A DNA stretch of 64,000 nt, taken from the NCBI RefSeq assembly GCF_050948175.1, contig NW_027490117.1:310001-374000 (forward strand). The letters run 5' to 3'. Under the pieces are notes generated by a model that had not been told where the DNA came from, did not search any database, and worked only from the letters and a program-made list of their open reading frames with translations. Source of the DNA: Xylocopa sonorina (Eukaryota; Arthropoda; Insecta; Hymenoptera; Apidae). Positions 39,101 to 53,599 of the stretch are shown piece by piece. Numbering within the stretch: position 1 is the first letter of the stretch; every line of letters begins with the position of its first letter. The position numbers and the translations under genes are program-made.

Positions 39101-42100
39101 AAGTGTCGCATTTACATTCATTTGAAGTGTAGAGGAGGAATACATAACACTTCGCAAATCATATTACATCTTACCATGAAACATAGAAATGAGATGCGAT
39201 ATCGCGTTTTAAGAATCATAAGAACTCTATTGCTACGATACGTAGACATCTGCAAACGCTATTTCCTAGCAAGGAGGTATCGCATTTACATTAATTTGAA
39301 GTGTAGACGAGGAATACATAACACTTCGCAAATCATATTATATCTTACCATGAAACATAGAAATGAGATGCGATATCGCGTTTTAAGGAGCATTAGAAAT
39401 CTATTGCTACTATACGTAGACATCTGCAAACGCTATTTCCTAGCGAGGAAGTGTCGCATTCACATTCATTTGAAGTGTAGACGAGGAATACATAACACTT
39501 CGCAAATCATGTTATATCTTACCCTGAAACATAGAAATGAGTTGCGATATCGCGTTTTAAGAATCATATGAACTCTATTGCTACGATACGTAGACATCTG
39601 CAAACGCTATTTCCTAGCAAGGAAGTATCGCATTTACATTAATTTGAAGTGTAGACGAGGAATGCATAACACTTCGCCATGAATATTATATCTTATCATG
39701 AAACATAGATATGAGATGCAATATCTCGTTTTAAGAAGCATTTGAACACTATTGCTTCGATACGTAGACATCTGCAAACGCTATTTCCTTGCAAGGAAGT
39801 GTCGCATTTACATTCATTTGAAGTGTAGACGAGGAATACATAACACTTAGCAAATCATATTATATCTTACCATGAAACGTAGAAATGAGATGCGATATCG
39901 CGTTTTAAGAAGCATTAGAAAGCTAATGCTACGATACGTACACATCTACAAACGCTATTTCCTAGCGAGGTAGTATCGCATTCACATTCATTTGAAGTTT
40001 TGACGAGGAATACATAACACTTCGCAAATCATTTATATCTTACCATGAAACATAGAAATGAGATGCGATATCGCGTATTGAGAATCATATGTACTCTATT
40101 ACTACGATACGTAGACATCTGCAATCGCTATTTCCTTGCAAGGAAGTGTCGCATTTACATTCATCTGAAGTGTAGACGGGGAATACGTAACACATCGCAA
40201 ATCATATTATATCTTACCATGAAACATAGAAATGAGATGCGATATCGCGTTTTAAGAATCATAAGAACTCTATTGCTACGATACGTAGACATCTGCAAAC
40301 GCTATTTCCATGCAAGGAAGTGTCGCATTTACATTCATTTGAATCGTAGACGAGGAATGCATAACGCTTCGCCATGATTATTATATCTTATCATGAAACA
40401 TAGATATGAGATGCAATATCTCGTTTTAAGAAGCATTAGAATTCTATTGCTACGATAGGTAGACATTTGCAAACGCTATTTCCTGGCAAGGAAGTGTCGC
40501 ATTTACATTCATTTGAAGTGTAGAGGAGGAATACATAACACTTCGCAAATCATATTACATCTTACCATGAAACATAGAAATGAGATGCGATATCGCGTTT
40601 TAAGAATCATAAGAACTCTATTGCTACGATACGTAGACATCTGCAAACGCTATTTCCTAGCAAGGAGGTATCGCATTTACATTAATTTGAAGTGTAGACG
40701 AGGAATACATAACACTTCGCAAATCATATTATATCTTACCATGAAACATAGAAATGAGATGCGATATCGCGTTTTAAGGAGCATTAGAAATCTATTGCTA
40801 CTATACGTAGACATCTGCAAACGCTATTTCCTAGCGAGGAAGTGTCGCATTCACATTCATTTGAAGTGTAGACGAGGAATTCATAACACTTCGCAAATCA
40901 TATTATATCTTACCATGAAGCATAGAAATGAGATGCGATTTCGCGTTTTAAGAAGCATTAGAAAGCTATTGCTACGATACGTAGACATCTGCAAACGCTA
41001 TTTCCTAGCGAGGAAGTATCGCATTCACATTCATTTGAACTGTAGACGAGGAATACATAACACTTCGCAAATCATGTTATATCTTACCATGAAACATAGA
41101 AATGAGATGCGATATCGCGTTTTAAGAATCATATGAACTCTGTTGCTACGATACGTAGACATCTGTAAACGCTATTTCCTTGCAAGGAAGTGTCGCATTT
41201 ACTTTCATTTGAATCGTAGACGAGGAATGCATAACACTTCGCAAAGAATATTATATCTTACCATGAAACATAGAAATGAGATGCGATTTCGCGTTTTAAG
41301 AAGCATTAGAAAGCTATTGCTACGATACGTAGACATCTGCAAACGCTATTTCCTAGCGAGGAAGTATCGCATTCACATTCATTTGAAGTGTAGACGAGGA
41401 ATACATAACACTTCGCAAATCATGTTATATCTTACCATGAAACATAGAAATGAGTTGCGATATCGCGTTTTAAGAATCATATGAACTCTATTGCTACGAT
41501 ACGTAGACATCTGCAAACGCTATTTCCTAGCGAGGAAGTATCGCATTCACATTCATTTGAAGTGTAGACGAGGAATACATAACACTTCGCAAATCATGTT
41601 ATATCTTACCATGAAACATAGAAATGAGATGCGATATCGCGTTTTAAGAATCATATGAACTCTGTTGCTACGTTACGTAGACATCTGTGAACGCTATTTC
41701 CTTGCAAGGAAGTGTCGCATTTACTTTCATTTGAATCGTAGACGAGGAATGCATAACACTTCGCAAAGAATATTATATCTTACCATGAAACATAGAAATG
41801 AGATGCGATATCGCGTTTTAAGAAGCATTAGAACTCTATTGCTACGATACCTAGATATCTGCAGACGCTATTTCCTAGCGAGGAAGTATCGCATTCACAT
41901 TCATTTGAAGTGTAGACGAGGAATACATAACACTTCGCAAATCATGTTATATCTTACCATGAAACATAGAAATGAGTTGCGATATCGCGTTTTAAGAATC
42001 ATATGAACTCTATTGCTACGATACGTAGACATCTGCAAACGCTATTTCCTAGCAAGGAAGTATCGCATTTACATTAATTTGAAGTGTAGACGAGGAATGC

Positions 42101-43870
42101 ATAACACTTCGCCATGAATATTATATCTTATCATGAAACATAGATATGAGATGCAATATCTCGTTTTAAGAAGCATTTGAACACTATTGCTTCGATACGT
42201 AGACATCTGCAAACGCTATTTCCTTGCAAGGAAGTGTCGCATTTACATTCATTTGAAGTGTAGACGAGGAATACATAACACTTAGCAAATCATATTATAT
42301 CTTACCATGAAACGTAGAAATGAGATGCGATATCGCGTTTTAAGAAGCATTAGAAAGCTATTGCTACGATACGTACACATCTACAAACGCTATTTCCTAG
42401 CGAGGTAGTATCGCATTCACATTCATTTGAAGTTTTGACGAGGAATACATAACACTTCGCAAATCATTTATATCTTACCATGAAACATAGAAATGAGATG
42501 CGATATCGCGTATTGAGAATCATATGTACTCTATTACTACGATACGTAGACATCTGCAATCGCTATTTCCTTGCAAGGAAGTGTCGCATTTACATTCATC
42601 TGAAGTGTAGACGAGGAATACGTAACACATCGCAAATCATATTATATCTTACCATGAAACATAGAAATGAGATGCGATATCGCGTTTTAAGAATCATAAG
42701 AACTCTATTGCTACGATACGTAGACATCTGCAAACGCTATTTCCATGCAAGGAAGTGTCGCATTTACATTCATTTGAATCGTAGACGAGGAATGCATAAC
42801 GCTTCGCCATGATTATTATATCTTATCATGAAACATAGATATGAGATGCAATATCTCGTTTTAAGAAGCATTTGAACACTATTGCTTCGATACGTAGACA
42901 TCTGCAAACGCTATTTCCTTGCAAGGAAGTGTCGCATTTAGATTCATTTGAAGTGTAGACGAGGAATACTTAACACTTAGGAAATCATATTATATCTTAC
43001 CATGAAACGTAGAAATGAGATGCGATATCGCGTTTTAAGAAGCATTAGAAAGCTATTGCTACGATACGTACACATCTACAAACGCTATTTCCTAGCGAGG
43101 TAGTATCGCATTCACATTCATTTGATGTGTAGACGAGGAATACATAACACTTCGCAAATCATGTTACATCTTACCATGAAACATAGAAATGAGATGCGAT
43201 ATCGCGTTTTAAGAATCATATGAACCCTATTGCTACGATACGTAGACATCTGCAAACGCCATTTCCTAGCGAGGAAGTTTCGCATTCACATTCATTTGAA
43301 GTGTAGGCGAGGAATACATAACACTTCGCAAATCATATTATATCGTACCATGAAACATAGATATGGGATGCGATATCGCGTTTTAAGAAGCATTAGAACA
43401 CTATCGCTACGATACCTAGACATCTGCAGACGCTATTTCCTAGCAAGGAAGTGTCGCATTTACATTCATTTGAAGTGTAGACGAGGAATACATAACACTT
43501 CGCAAATCGTATTATATCTTACCATGAACCATAGAAATGAGATGCGATATCGCGTTTTAAGAATCATAAGAACTCTATTGCTACGATACGTAGACATCTG
43601 CAAACGCTATTTCCTAGCAAGGAAGCATCGCATTTACATTAATTTGAAGTGTAGACGAGGAATACATAACACTTCGCAAATCATGTTATATCTTACCATG
43701 AAACATAGAAATGAGATGCGATATCGCGTTTTAAGAATCATATGAACTCTGTTGCTACGTTACGTAGACATCTGTAAACGCTATTTCCTTGCAAGGAAGT
43801 GTCGCATTTACTTTCATTTGAATCGTAGACGAGGAATGCATAACACTTCGCAAAGAATATTATATCTGAC
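36200..43870 (+). repeat. Mixed higher-order region with 8-, 11-, 14- and 16-monomer relations
   Basis: The same local orders recur at 36446, 38360 and 41143 (offsets 1914 and 2783 bp, i.e. 11 monomers, then 16 minus one base). They also recur at 37730, 39122 and 40513 (1392 and 1391 bp) and at 40045 and 42480 (2435 bp). Shared marks include 'catctgtaaacgc', 'cgcaaagaatatt' and 'ctactatacg'. Repeats of several lengths overlap, as expected of many unequal exchanges. Confidence 0.7.
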
Positions 43871-46800
43871 CATGAAACATAGAAATGAGATGCGATATCG
43901 CGTTTTAAGAAGCATTAGAACTCTATTGCTACGATACCTAGATATCTGCAGACGCTATTTCCTAGCGAGGAAGTATCGCATTCACATTCATTTGAAGTGT
44001 AGACGAGGAATACATAACACTTCGCAAATCATGTTATATCTTACCATGAAACATAGAAATGAGTTGCGATATCGCGTTTTAAGAATCATATGAACTCTAT
44101 TGCTACGATACGTAGACATCTGCAAACGCTATTTCCTAGCAAGGAAGTATCGCATTTACATTAATTTGAAGTGTAGACGAGGAATGCATAACACTTCGCC
44201 ATGAATATTATATCTTATCATGAAACATAGATATGAGATGCAATATCTCGTTTTAAGAAGCATTTGAACACTATTGCTTCGATACGTAGACATCTGCAAA
44301 CGCTATTTCCTTGCAAGGAAGTGTCGCATTTACATTCATTTGAAGTGTAGACGAGGAATACATAACACTTAGCAAATCATATTATATCTTACCATGAAAC
44401 GTAGAAATGAGATGCGATATCGCGTTTTAAGAAGCATTAGAAAGCTATTGCTACGATACGTACACATCTACAAACGCTATTTCCTAGCGAGGTAGTATCG
44501 CATTCACATTCATTTGAAGTTTTGACGTGGAATACATAACACTTCGCAAATCATTTATATCTTACCATGAAACATAGAAATGAGATGCGATATCGCGTAT
44601 TGAGAATCATATGTACTCTACTACTACGATACGTAGACATCTGCAAACGCTATTTCCTAGCAAGGAAGTATCGCATTTACATTAATTTGAAGTGTAGACG
44701 AGGAATGCATAACACTTCGCCATGAATATTATATCTTATCATGAAACATAGATATGAGATGCAATATCTCGTTTTAAGAAGCATTTGAACACTATTGCTT
44801 CGATACGTAGACATCTGCAAACGCTATTTCCTTGCAAGGAAGTGTCGCATTTACATTCATTTGAATCGTAGACGAGGAATGCATAACGCTTCGCCATGAT
44901 TATTATATCTTATCATGAAACATAGATATGAGATGCAATATCTCGTTTTAAGAAGCATTTGAACACTATTGCTTCGATACGTAGACATCTGCAAACGCTA
45001 TTTCCTTGCAAGGAAGTGTCGCATTTAGATTCATTTGAAGTGTAGACGAGGAATACTTAACACTTAGCAAATCATATTATATCTTACCATGAAACGTAGA
45101 AATGAGATGCGATATCGCGTTTTAAGAAGCATTAGAACACTATCGCTACGATACCTAGACATCTGCAGACGCTATTTCCTAGCAAGGAAGTGTCGCATTT
45201 ACATTCATTTGAATTGTAGACGAGGAATACATAACACTTCGCAAATCGTATTATATCTTACCATGAACCATAGAAATGAGATGCGATATCGCGTTTTAAG
45301 AATCATAAGAACTCTATTGCTACGATACGTAGACATCTGCAAACGCTATTTCCTAGCAAGGAAGCATCGCATTTACATTAATTTGAAGTGTAGACGAGGA
45401 ATACATAACACTTCGCAAATCATATTATATCTTACCATGAAACATAGAAATGAGATGCGATATCGCGTTTTAAGGAGCATTAGAAATCTATTGCTACTAT
45501 ACGTAGACATCTGCAAACGCTATTTCCTAGCGAGGAAGTGTCGCATTCACATTCATTTGAAGTGTAGACGAGGAATTCATAACACTTCGCAAATCATATT
45601 ATATCTTACCATGAAGCATAGAAATGAGATGCGATTTCGCGTTATAAGAAGCATTAGAAAGCTATTGCTACGATACGTAGACATCTGCAAACGCTATTTC
45701 CTAGCGAGGAAGTATCGCATTCACATTCATTTGAAGTGTAGACGAGGAATACATAACACTTCGCAAATCATGTTATATCTTACCATGAAACATAGAAATG
45801 AGATGCGATATCGCGTTTTAAGAATCATATGAACTCTATTGCTACGATACGTAGACATCTGCAAACGCTATTTCCTAGCAAGGAAGTATCGCATTTACAT
45901 TAATTTGAAGTGTAGACGAGGAATACATAACACTTCGCAAATCATATTATATCTTACCATGAAATATAGAAATGAGATGCGATATCGCGTTTTAAGGAGC
46001 ATTAGAAATCTATTGCTACTATACGTAGACATCTGCAAACGCTATTTCCTAGCGAGGAAGTGTCGCATTCACATTCATTTGAAGTGTAGACGAGGAATTC
46101 ATAACACTTCGCAAATCATGTTATATCTTACCATGAAACATAGAAATGAGATGCGATATCGCGTTTTAAGAATCATATGAACTCTGTTGCTACGTTACGT
46201 AGACATCTGTGAACGCTATTTCCTTGCAAGGAAGTGTCGCATTTACTTTCATTTGAATCGTAGACGAGGAATGCATAACACTTCGCAAAGAATATTATAT
46301 CTTACCATGAAACATAGAAATGAGATGCGATATCGCGTTTTAAGAAGCATTAGAACTCTATTGCTACGATACCTAGATATCTGCAGACGCTATTTCCTAG
46401 CGAGGAAGTATCGCATTCACATTCATTTGAAGTGTAGACGAGGAATACATAACACTTCGCAAATCATGTTATATCTTACCATGAAACATAGAAATGAGTT
46501 GCGATATCGCGTTTTAAGAATCATATGAACTCTATTGCTACGATACGTAGACATCTGCAAACGCTATTTCCTAGCAAGGAAGTATCGCATTTACATTAAT
46601 TTGAAGTGTAGACGAGGAATGCATAACACTTCGCCATGAATATTATATCTTATCATGAAACATAGATATGAGATGCAATATCTCGTTTTAAGAAGCATTT
46701 GAACACTATTGCTTCGATACGTAGACATCTGCAAACGCTATTTCCTTGCAAGGAAGTGTCGCATTTACATTCATTTGAAGTGTAGACGAGGAATACATAA

Positions 46801-49800
46801 CACTTAGCAAATCATATTATATCTTACCATGAAACGTAGAAATGAGATGCGATATCGCGTTTTAAGAAGCATTAGAAAGCTATTGCTACGATACGTACAC
46901 ATCTACAAACGCTATTTCCTAGCGAGGTAGTATCGCATTCACATTCATTTGAAGTTTTGACGAGGAATACATAACACTTCGCAAATCATTTATATCTTAC
47001 CATGAAACATAGAAATGAGATGCGATATCGCGTATTGAGAATCATATGTACTCTATTACTACGATACGTAGACATCTGCAATCGCTATTTCCTTGCAAGG
47101 AAGTGTCGCATTTACATTCATCTGAAGTGTAGACGAGGAATACATAACACTTCGCAAATCATATTATATCTTACCATGAAACATAGAAATGAGATGCGAT
47201 ATCGCGTTTTAAGAAGCATTAGAACTCTATTGCTACGATACCTAGATATCTGCAGACGCTATTTCCTAGCGAGGAAGTATCGCATTCACATTCATTTGAA
47301 GTGTAGACGAGGAATACATAACACTTCGCAAATCATGTAACATCTTACCATGAAACATAGAAATGAGATGCGATATCGCGTTTTAAGAATCATATGAACT
47401 CTATTGCTACGATACGTAGACATCTGCAAACGCCATTTCCTAGCGAGGAAGTTTCGCATTTACATTCATTTGAAGAGTAGGCGAGGAATACATAACACTT
47501 CGCAAATCATATTATATCTTACCATGAAGCATAGAAATGAGATGCGATTTCGCGTTTTAAGAAGCATTAGAAAGCTATTGCTACGATACGTAGACATCTG
47601 CAAACGCTATTTCCTAGCGAGGAAGTATCGCATTCACATTCATTTGAAGTGTAGACGAGGAATACATAACACTTCGCAAATCATGTTATATCTTACCATG
47701 AAACATAGAAATGAGATGCGATATCGCGTTTTAAGAATCATATGAACTCTGTTGCTACGTTACGTAGACATCTGTGAACGCTATTTCCTTGCAAGGAAGT
47801 GTCGCATTTACTTTCATTTGAATCGTAGACGAGGAATGCATAACATTTCGCAAAGAATATTATATCTTACCATGAAACATAGAAATGAGATGCGATATCG
47901 CGTTTTAAGAAGCATTAGAACTCTATTGCTACGATACCTAGATATCTGCAGACGCTATTTCCTAGCGAGGAAGTATCGCATTCACATTCATTTGAAGTGT
48001 AGACGAGGAATACATAACACTTCGCAAATCATGTTATATCTTACCATGAAACATAGAAATGAGTTGCGATATCGCGTTTTAAGAATCATATGAACTCTAT
48101 TGCTACGATACGTAGACATCTGCAAACGCTATTTCCTAGCAAGGAAGTATCGCATTTACATTAATTTGAAGTGTAGACGAGGAATGCATAACACTTCGCC
48201 ATGAATATTATATCTTATCATGAAACATAGATATGAGATGCAATATCTCGTTTTAAGAAGCATTTGAACACTATTGCTTCGATACGTAGACATCTGCAAA
48301 CGCTATTTCCTTGCAAGGAAGTGTCGCATTTACATTCATTTGAAGTGTAGACGAGGAATACATAACACTTAGCAAATCATATTATATCTTACCATGAAAC
48401 GTAGAAATGAGATGCGATATCGCGTTTTAAGAAGCATTAGAAAGCTATTGCTACGATACGTACACATCTACAAACGCTATTTCCTAGCGAGGTAGTATCG
48501 CATTCACATTCATTTGAAGTTTTGACGTGGAATACATAACACTTCGCAAATCATTTATATCTTACCATGAAACATAGAAATGAGATGCGATATCGCGTAT
48601 TGAGAATCATATGTACTCTACTACTACGATACGTAGACATCTGCAAACGCTATTTCCTAGCAAGGAAGTATCGCATTTACATTAATTTGAAGTGTAGACG
48701 AGGAATGCATAACACTTCGCCATGAATATTATATCTTATCATGAAACATAGATATGAGATGCAATATCTCGTTTTAAGAAGCATTTGAACACTATTGCTT
48801 CGATACGTAGACATCTGCAAACGCTATTTCCTTGCAAGGAAGTGTCGCATTTACATTCATTTGAATCGTAGACGAGGAATGCATAACGCTTCGCCATGAT
48901 TATTATATCTTATCATGAAACATAGATATGAGATGCAATATCTCGTTTTAAGAAGCATTTGAACACTATTGCTTCGATACGTAGACATCTGCAAACGCTA
49001 TTTCCTTGCAAGGAAGTGTCGCATTTAGATTCATTTGAAGTGTAGACGAGGAATACTTAACACTTAGCAAATCATATTATATCTTACCATGAAACGTAGA
49101 AATGAGATGCGATATCGCGTTTTAAGAAGCATTAGAACACTATCGCTACGATACCTAGACATCTGCAGACGCTATTTCCTAGCAAGGAAGTGTCGCATTT
49201 ACATTCATTTGAATTGTAGACGAGGAATACATAACACTTCGCAAATCGTATTATATCTTACCATGAACCATAGAAATGAGATGCGATATCGCGTTTTAAG
49301 AATCATAAGAACTCTATTGCTACGATACGTAGACATCTGCAAACGCTATTTCCTAGCAAGGAAGCATCGCATTTACATTAATTTGAAGTGTAGACGAGGA
49401 ATACATAACACTTCGCAAATCATATTATATCTTACCATGAAACATAGAAATGAGATGCGATATCGCGTTTTAAGGAGCATTAGAAATCTATTGCTACTAT
49501 ACGTAGACATCTGCAAACGCTATTTCCTAGCGAGGAAGTGTCGCATTCACATTCATTTGAAGTGTAGACGAGGAATTCATAACACTTCGCAAATCATATT
49601 ATATCTTACCATGAAGCATAGAAATGAGATGCGATTTCGCGTTATAAGAAGCATTAGAAAGCTATTGCTACGATACGTAGACATCTGCAAACGCTATTTC
49701 CTAGCGAGGAAGTATCGCATTCACATTCATTTGAAGTGTAGACGAGGAATACATAACACTTCGCAAATCATGTTATATCTTACCATGAAACATAGAAATG

Positions 49801-52612
49801 AGATGCGATATCGCGTTTTAAGAATCATATGAACTCTATTGCTACGATACGTAGACATCTGCAAACGCTATTTCCTAGCAAGGAAGTATCGCATTTACAT
49901 TAATTTGAAGTGTAGACGAGGAATACATAACACTTCGCAAATCATATTATATCTTACCATGAAATATAGAAATGAGATGCGATATCGCGTTTTAAGGAGC
50001 ATTAGAAATCTATTGCTACTATACGTAGACATCTGCAAACGCTATTTCCTAGCGAGGAAGTGTCGCATTCACATTCATTTGAAGTGTAGACGAGGAATTC
50101 ATAACACTTCGCAAATCATGTTATATCTTACCATGAAACATAGAAATGAGATGCGATATCGCGTTTTAAGAATCATATGAACTCTGTTGCTACGTTACGT
50201 AGACATCTGTGAACGCTATTTCCTTGCAAGGAAGTGTCGCATTTACTTTCATTTGAATCGTAGACGAGGAATGCATAACACTTCGCAAAGAATATTATAT
50301 CTTACCATGAAACATAGAAATGAGATGCGATATCGCGTTTTAAGAAGCATTAGAACTCTATTGCTACGATACCTAGATATCTGCAGACGCTATTTCCTAG
50401 CGAGGAAGTATCGCATTCACATTCATTTGAAGTGTAGACGAGGAATACATAACACTTCGCAAATCATGTTATATCTTACCATGAAACATAGAAATGAGTT
50501 GCGATATCGCGTTTTAAGAATCATATGAACTCTATTGCTACGATACGTAGACATCTGCAAACGCTATTTCCTAGCAAGGAAGTATCGCATTTACATTAAT
50601 TTGAAGTGTAGACGAGGAATGCATAACACTTCGCCATGAATATTATATCTTATCATGAAACATAGATATGAGATGCAATATCTCGTTTTAAGAAGCATTT
50701 GAACACTATTGCTTCGATACGTAGACATCTGCAAACGCTATTTCCTTGCAAGGAAGTGTCGCATTTACATTCATTTGAAGTGTAGACGAGGAATACATAA
50801 CACTTAGCAAATCATATTATATCTTACCATGAAACGTAGAAATGAGATGCGATATCGCGTTTTAAGAAGCATTAGAAAGCTATTGCTACGATACGTACAC
50901 ATCTACAAACGCTATTTCCTAGCGAGGTAGTATCGCATTCACATTCATTTGAAGTTTTGACGAGGAATACATAACACTTCGCAAATCATTTATATCTTAC
51001 CATGAAACATAGAAATGAGATGCGATATCGCGTATTGAGAATCATATGTACTCTATTACTACGATACGTAGACATCTGCAATCGCTATTTCCTTGCAAGG
51101 AAGTGTCGCATTTACATTCATCTGAAGTGTAGACGAGGAATACATAACACTTCGCAAATCATATTATATCTTACCATGAAACATAGAAATGAGATGCGAT
51201 ATCGCGTTTTAAGAAGCATTAGAACTCTATTGCTACGATACCTAGATATCTGCAGACGCTATTTCCTAGCGAGGAAGTATCGCATTCACATTCATTTGAA
51301 GTGTAGACGAGGAATACATAACACTTCGCAAATCATGTAACATCTTACCATGAAACATAGAAATGAGATGCGATATCGCGTTTTAAGAATCATATGAACT
51401 CTATTGCTACGATACGTAGACATCTGCAAACGCCATTTCCTAGCGAGGAAGTTTCGCATTTACATTCATTTGAAGAGTAGGCGAGGAATACATAACACTT
51501 CGCAAATCATATTATATCTTACCATGAAGCATAGAAATGAGATGCGATTTCGCGTTTTAAGAAGCATTAGAAAGCTATTGCTACGATACGTAGACATCTG
51601 CAAACGCTATTTCCTAGCGAGGAAGTATCGCATTCACATTCATTTGAAGTGTAGACGAGGAATACATAACACTTCGCAAATCATGTTATATCTTACCATG
51701 AAACATAGAAATGAGATGCGATATCGCGTTTTAAGAATCATATGAACTCTGTTGCTACGTTACGTAGACATCTGTGAACGCTATTTCCTTGCAAGGAAGT
51801 GTCGCATTTACTTTCATTTGAATCGTAGACGAGGAATGCATAACATTTCGCAAAGAATATTATATCTTACCATGAAACATAGAAATGAGATGCGATATCG
51901 CGTTTTAAGAAGCATTAGAACTCTATTGCTACGATACCTAGATATCTGCAGACGCTATTTCCTAGCGAGGAAGTATCGCATTCACATTCATTTGAAGTGT
52001 AGACGAGGAATACATAACACTTCGCAAATCATGTTATATCTTACCATGAAACATAGAAATGAGTTGCGATATCGCGTTTTAAGAATCATATGAACTCCAT
52101 TGCTACGATACGTAGACATCTGCAAACGCTATTTCCTAGCAAGGAAGTATCGCATTTACATTAATTTGAAGTGTAGACGAGGAATGCATAACACTTCGCC
52201 ATGAATATTATATCTTATCATGAAACATAGATATGAGATGCAATATCTCGTTTTAAGAAGCATTTGAACACTATTGCTTCGATACGTAGACATCTGCAAA
52301 CGCTATTTCCTTGCAAGGAAGTGTCGCATTTACATTCATTTGAAGTGTAGACGAGGAATACATAACACTTAGCAAATCATATTATATCTTACCATGAAAC
52401 GTAGAAATGAGATGCGATATCGCGTTTTAAGAAGCATTAGAAAGCTATTGCTACGATACGTACACATCTACAAACGCTATTTCCTAGCGAGGTAGTATCG
52501 CATTCACATTCATTTGAAGTTTTGACGAGGAATACATAACACTTCGCAAATCATTTATATCTTACCATGAAACATAGAAATGAGATGCGATATCGCGTAT
52601 TGAGAATCATAT
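43869..52612 (+). repeat. 4000-bp (23-monomer) tandem duplication, about 2.2 copies
   Basis: Sequence repeats at exactly 4000 bp, which is 23 x 174 minus 2; the two missing bases are the 173-bp monomers near 44555 and 46985, repeated at 48555 and 50985. The copies are nearly identical: I noticed 'ctctat' to 'ctccat' (48096 and 52096) and 'gacgtgg' to 'gacgagg' (48527 and 52527). Identity ends on the left at 'tatatctgacc' versus 'tatatcttacc' (43868) and on the right at 'atgtactctac' versus 'atgaactctgt' (about 48612 and 52612). Confidence 0.85.
44808..44981 (+). repeat. Representative class B monomer (174 bp)
   Basis: Contains the 14-bp perfect palindrome TTCCTTGCAAGGAA (44828-44841). It also has 'gaatcgtagacgaggaatgc' and the diagnostic 'gatgcaatatctcg', where GAGAT (44930-44934) and ATCTC (44940-44944) form an inverted repeat with a 5-nt spacer. 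The class A dyad GCGATATCGC is absent. The end reads 'gcatttgaacactattgctt'. Confidence 0.85.
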
Positions 52613-53599
52613 GAACTCTGTTGCTACGTTACGTAGACATCTGTAAACGCTATTTCCTTGCAAGGAAGTGTCGCATTTACTTTCATTTGAATCGTAGACG
52701 AGGAATGCATAACACTTCGCAAAGAATATTATATCTGACCATGAAACATAGAAATGAGATGCGATATCGCGTTTTAAGAAGCATTAGAACTCTATTGCTA
52801 CGATACCTAGATATCTGCAGACGCTATTTCCTAGCGAGGAAGTATCGCATTCACATTCATTTGAAGTGTAGACGAGGAATACATAACACTTCGCAAATCA
52901 TGTTATATCTTACCATGAAACATAGAAATGAGTTGCGATATCGCGTTTTAAGAATCATATGAACTCTATTGCTACGATACGTAGACATCTGCAAACGCTA
53001 TTTCCTAGCAAGGAAGTATCGCATTTACATTAATTTGAAGTGTAGACGAGGAATGCATAACACTTCGCCATGAATATTATATCTTATCATGAAACATAGA
53101 TATGAGATGCAATATCTCGTTTTAAGAAGCATTTGAACACTATTGCTTCGATACGTAGACATCTGCAAACGCTATTTCCTTGCAAGGAAGTGTCGCATTT
53201 ACATTCATTTGAAGTGTAGACGAGGAATACATAACACTTAGCAAATCATATTATATCTTACCATGAAACGTAGAAATGAGATGCGATATCGCGTTTTAAG
53301 AAGCATTAGAAAGCTATTGCTACGATACGTACACATCTACAAACGCTATTTCCTAGCGAGGTAGTATCGCATTCACATTCATTTGAAGTTTTGACGAGGA
53401 ATACATAACACTTCGCAAATCATTTATATCTTACCATGAAACATAGAAATGAGATGCGATATCGCGTATTGAGAATCATATGTACTCTATTACTACGATA
53501 CGTAGACATCTGCAATCGCTATTTCCTTGCAAGGAAGTGTCGCATTTACATTCATCTGAAGTGTAGACGAGGAATACATAACACTTCGCAAATCATATT

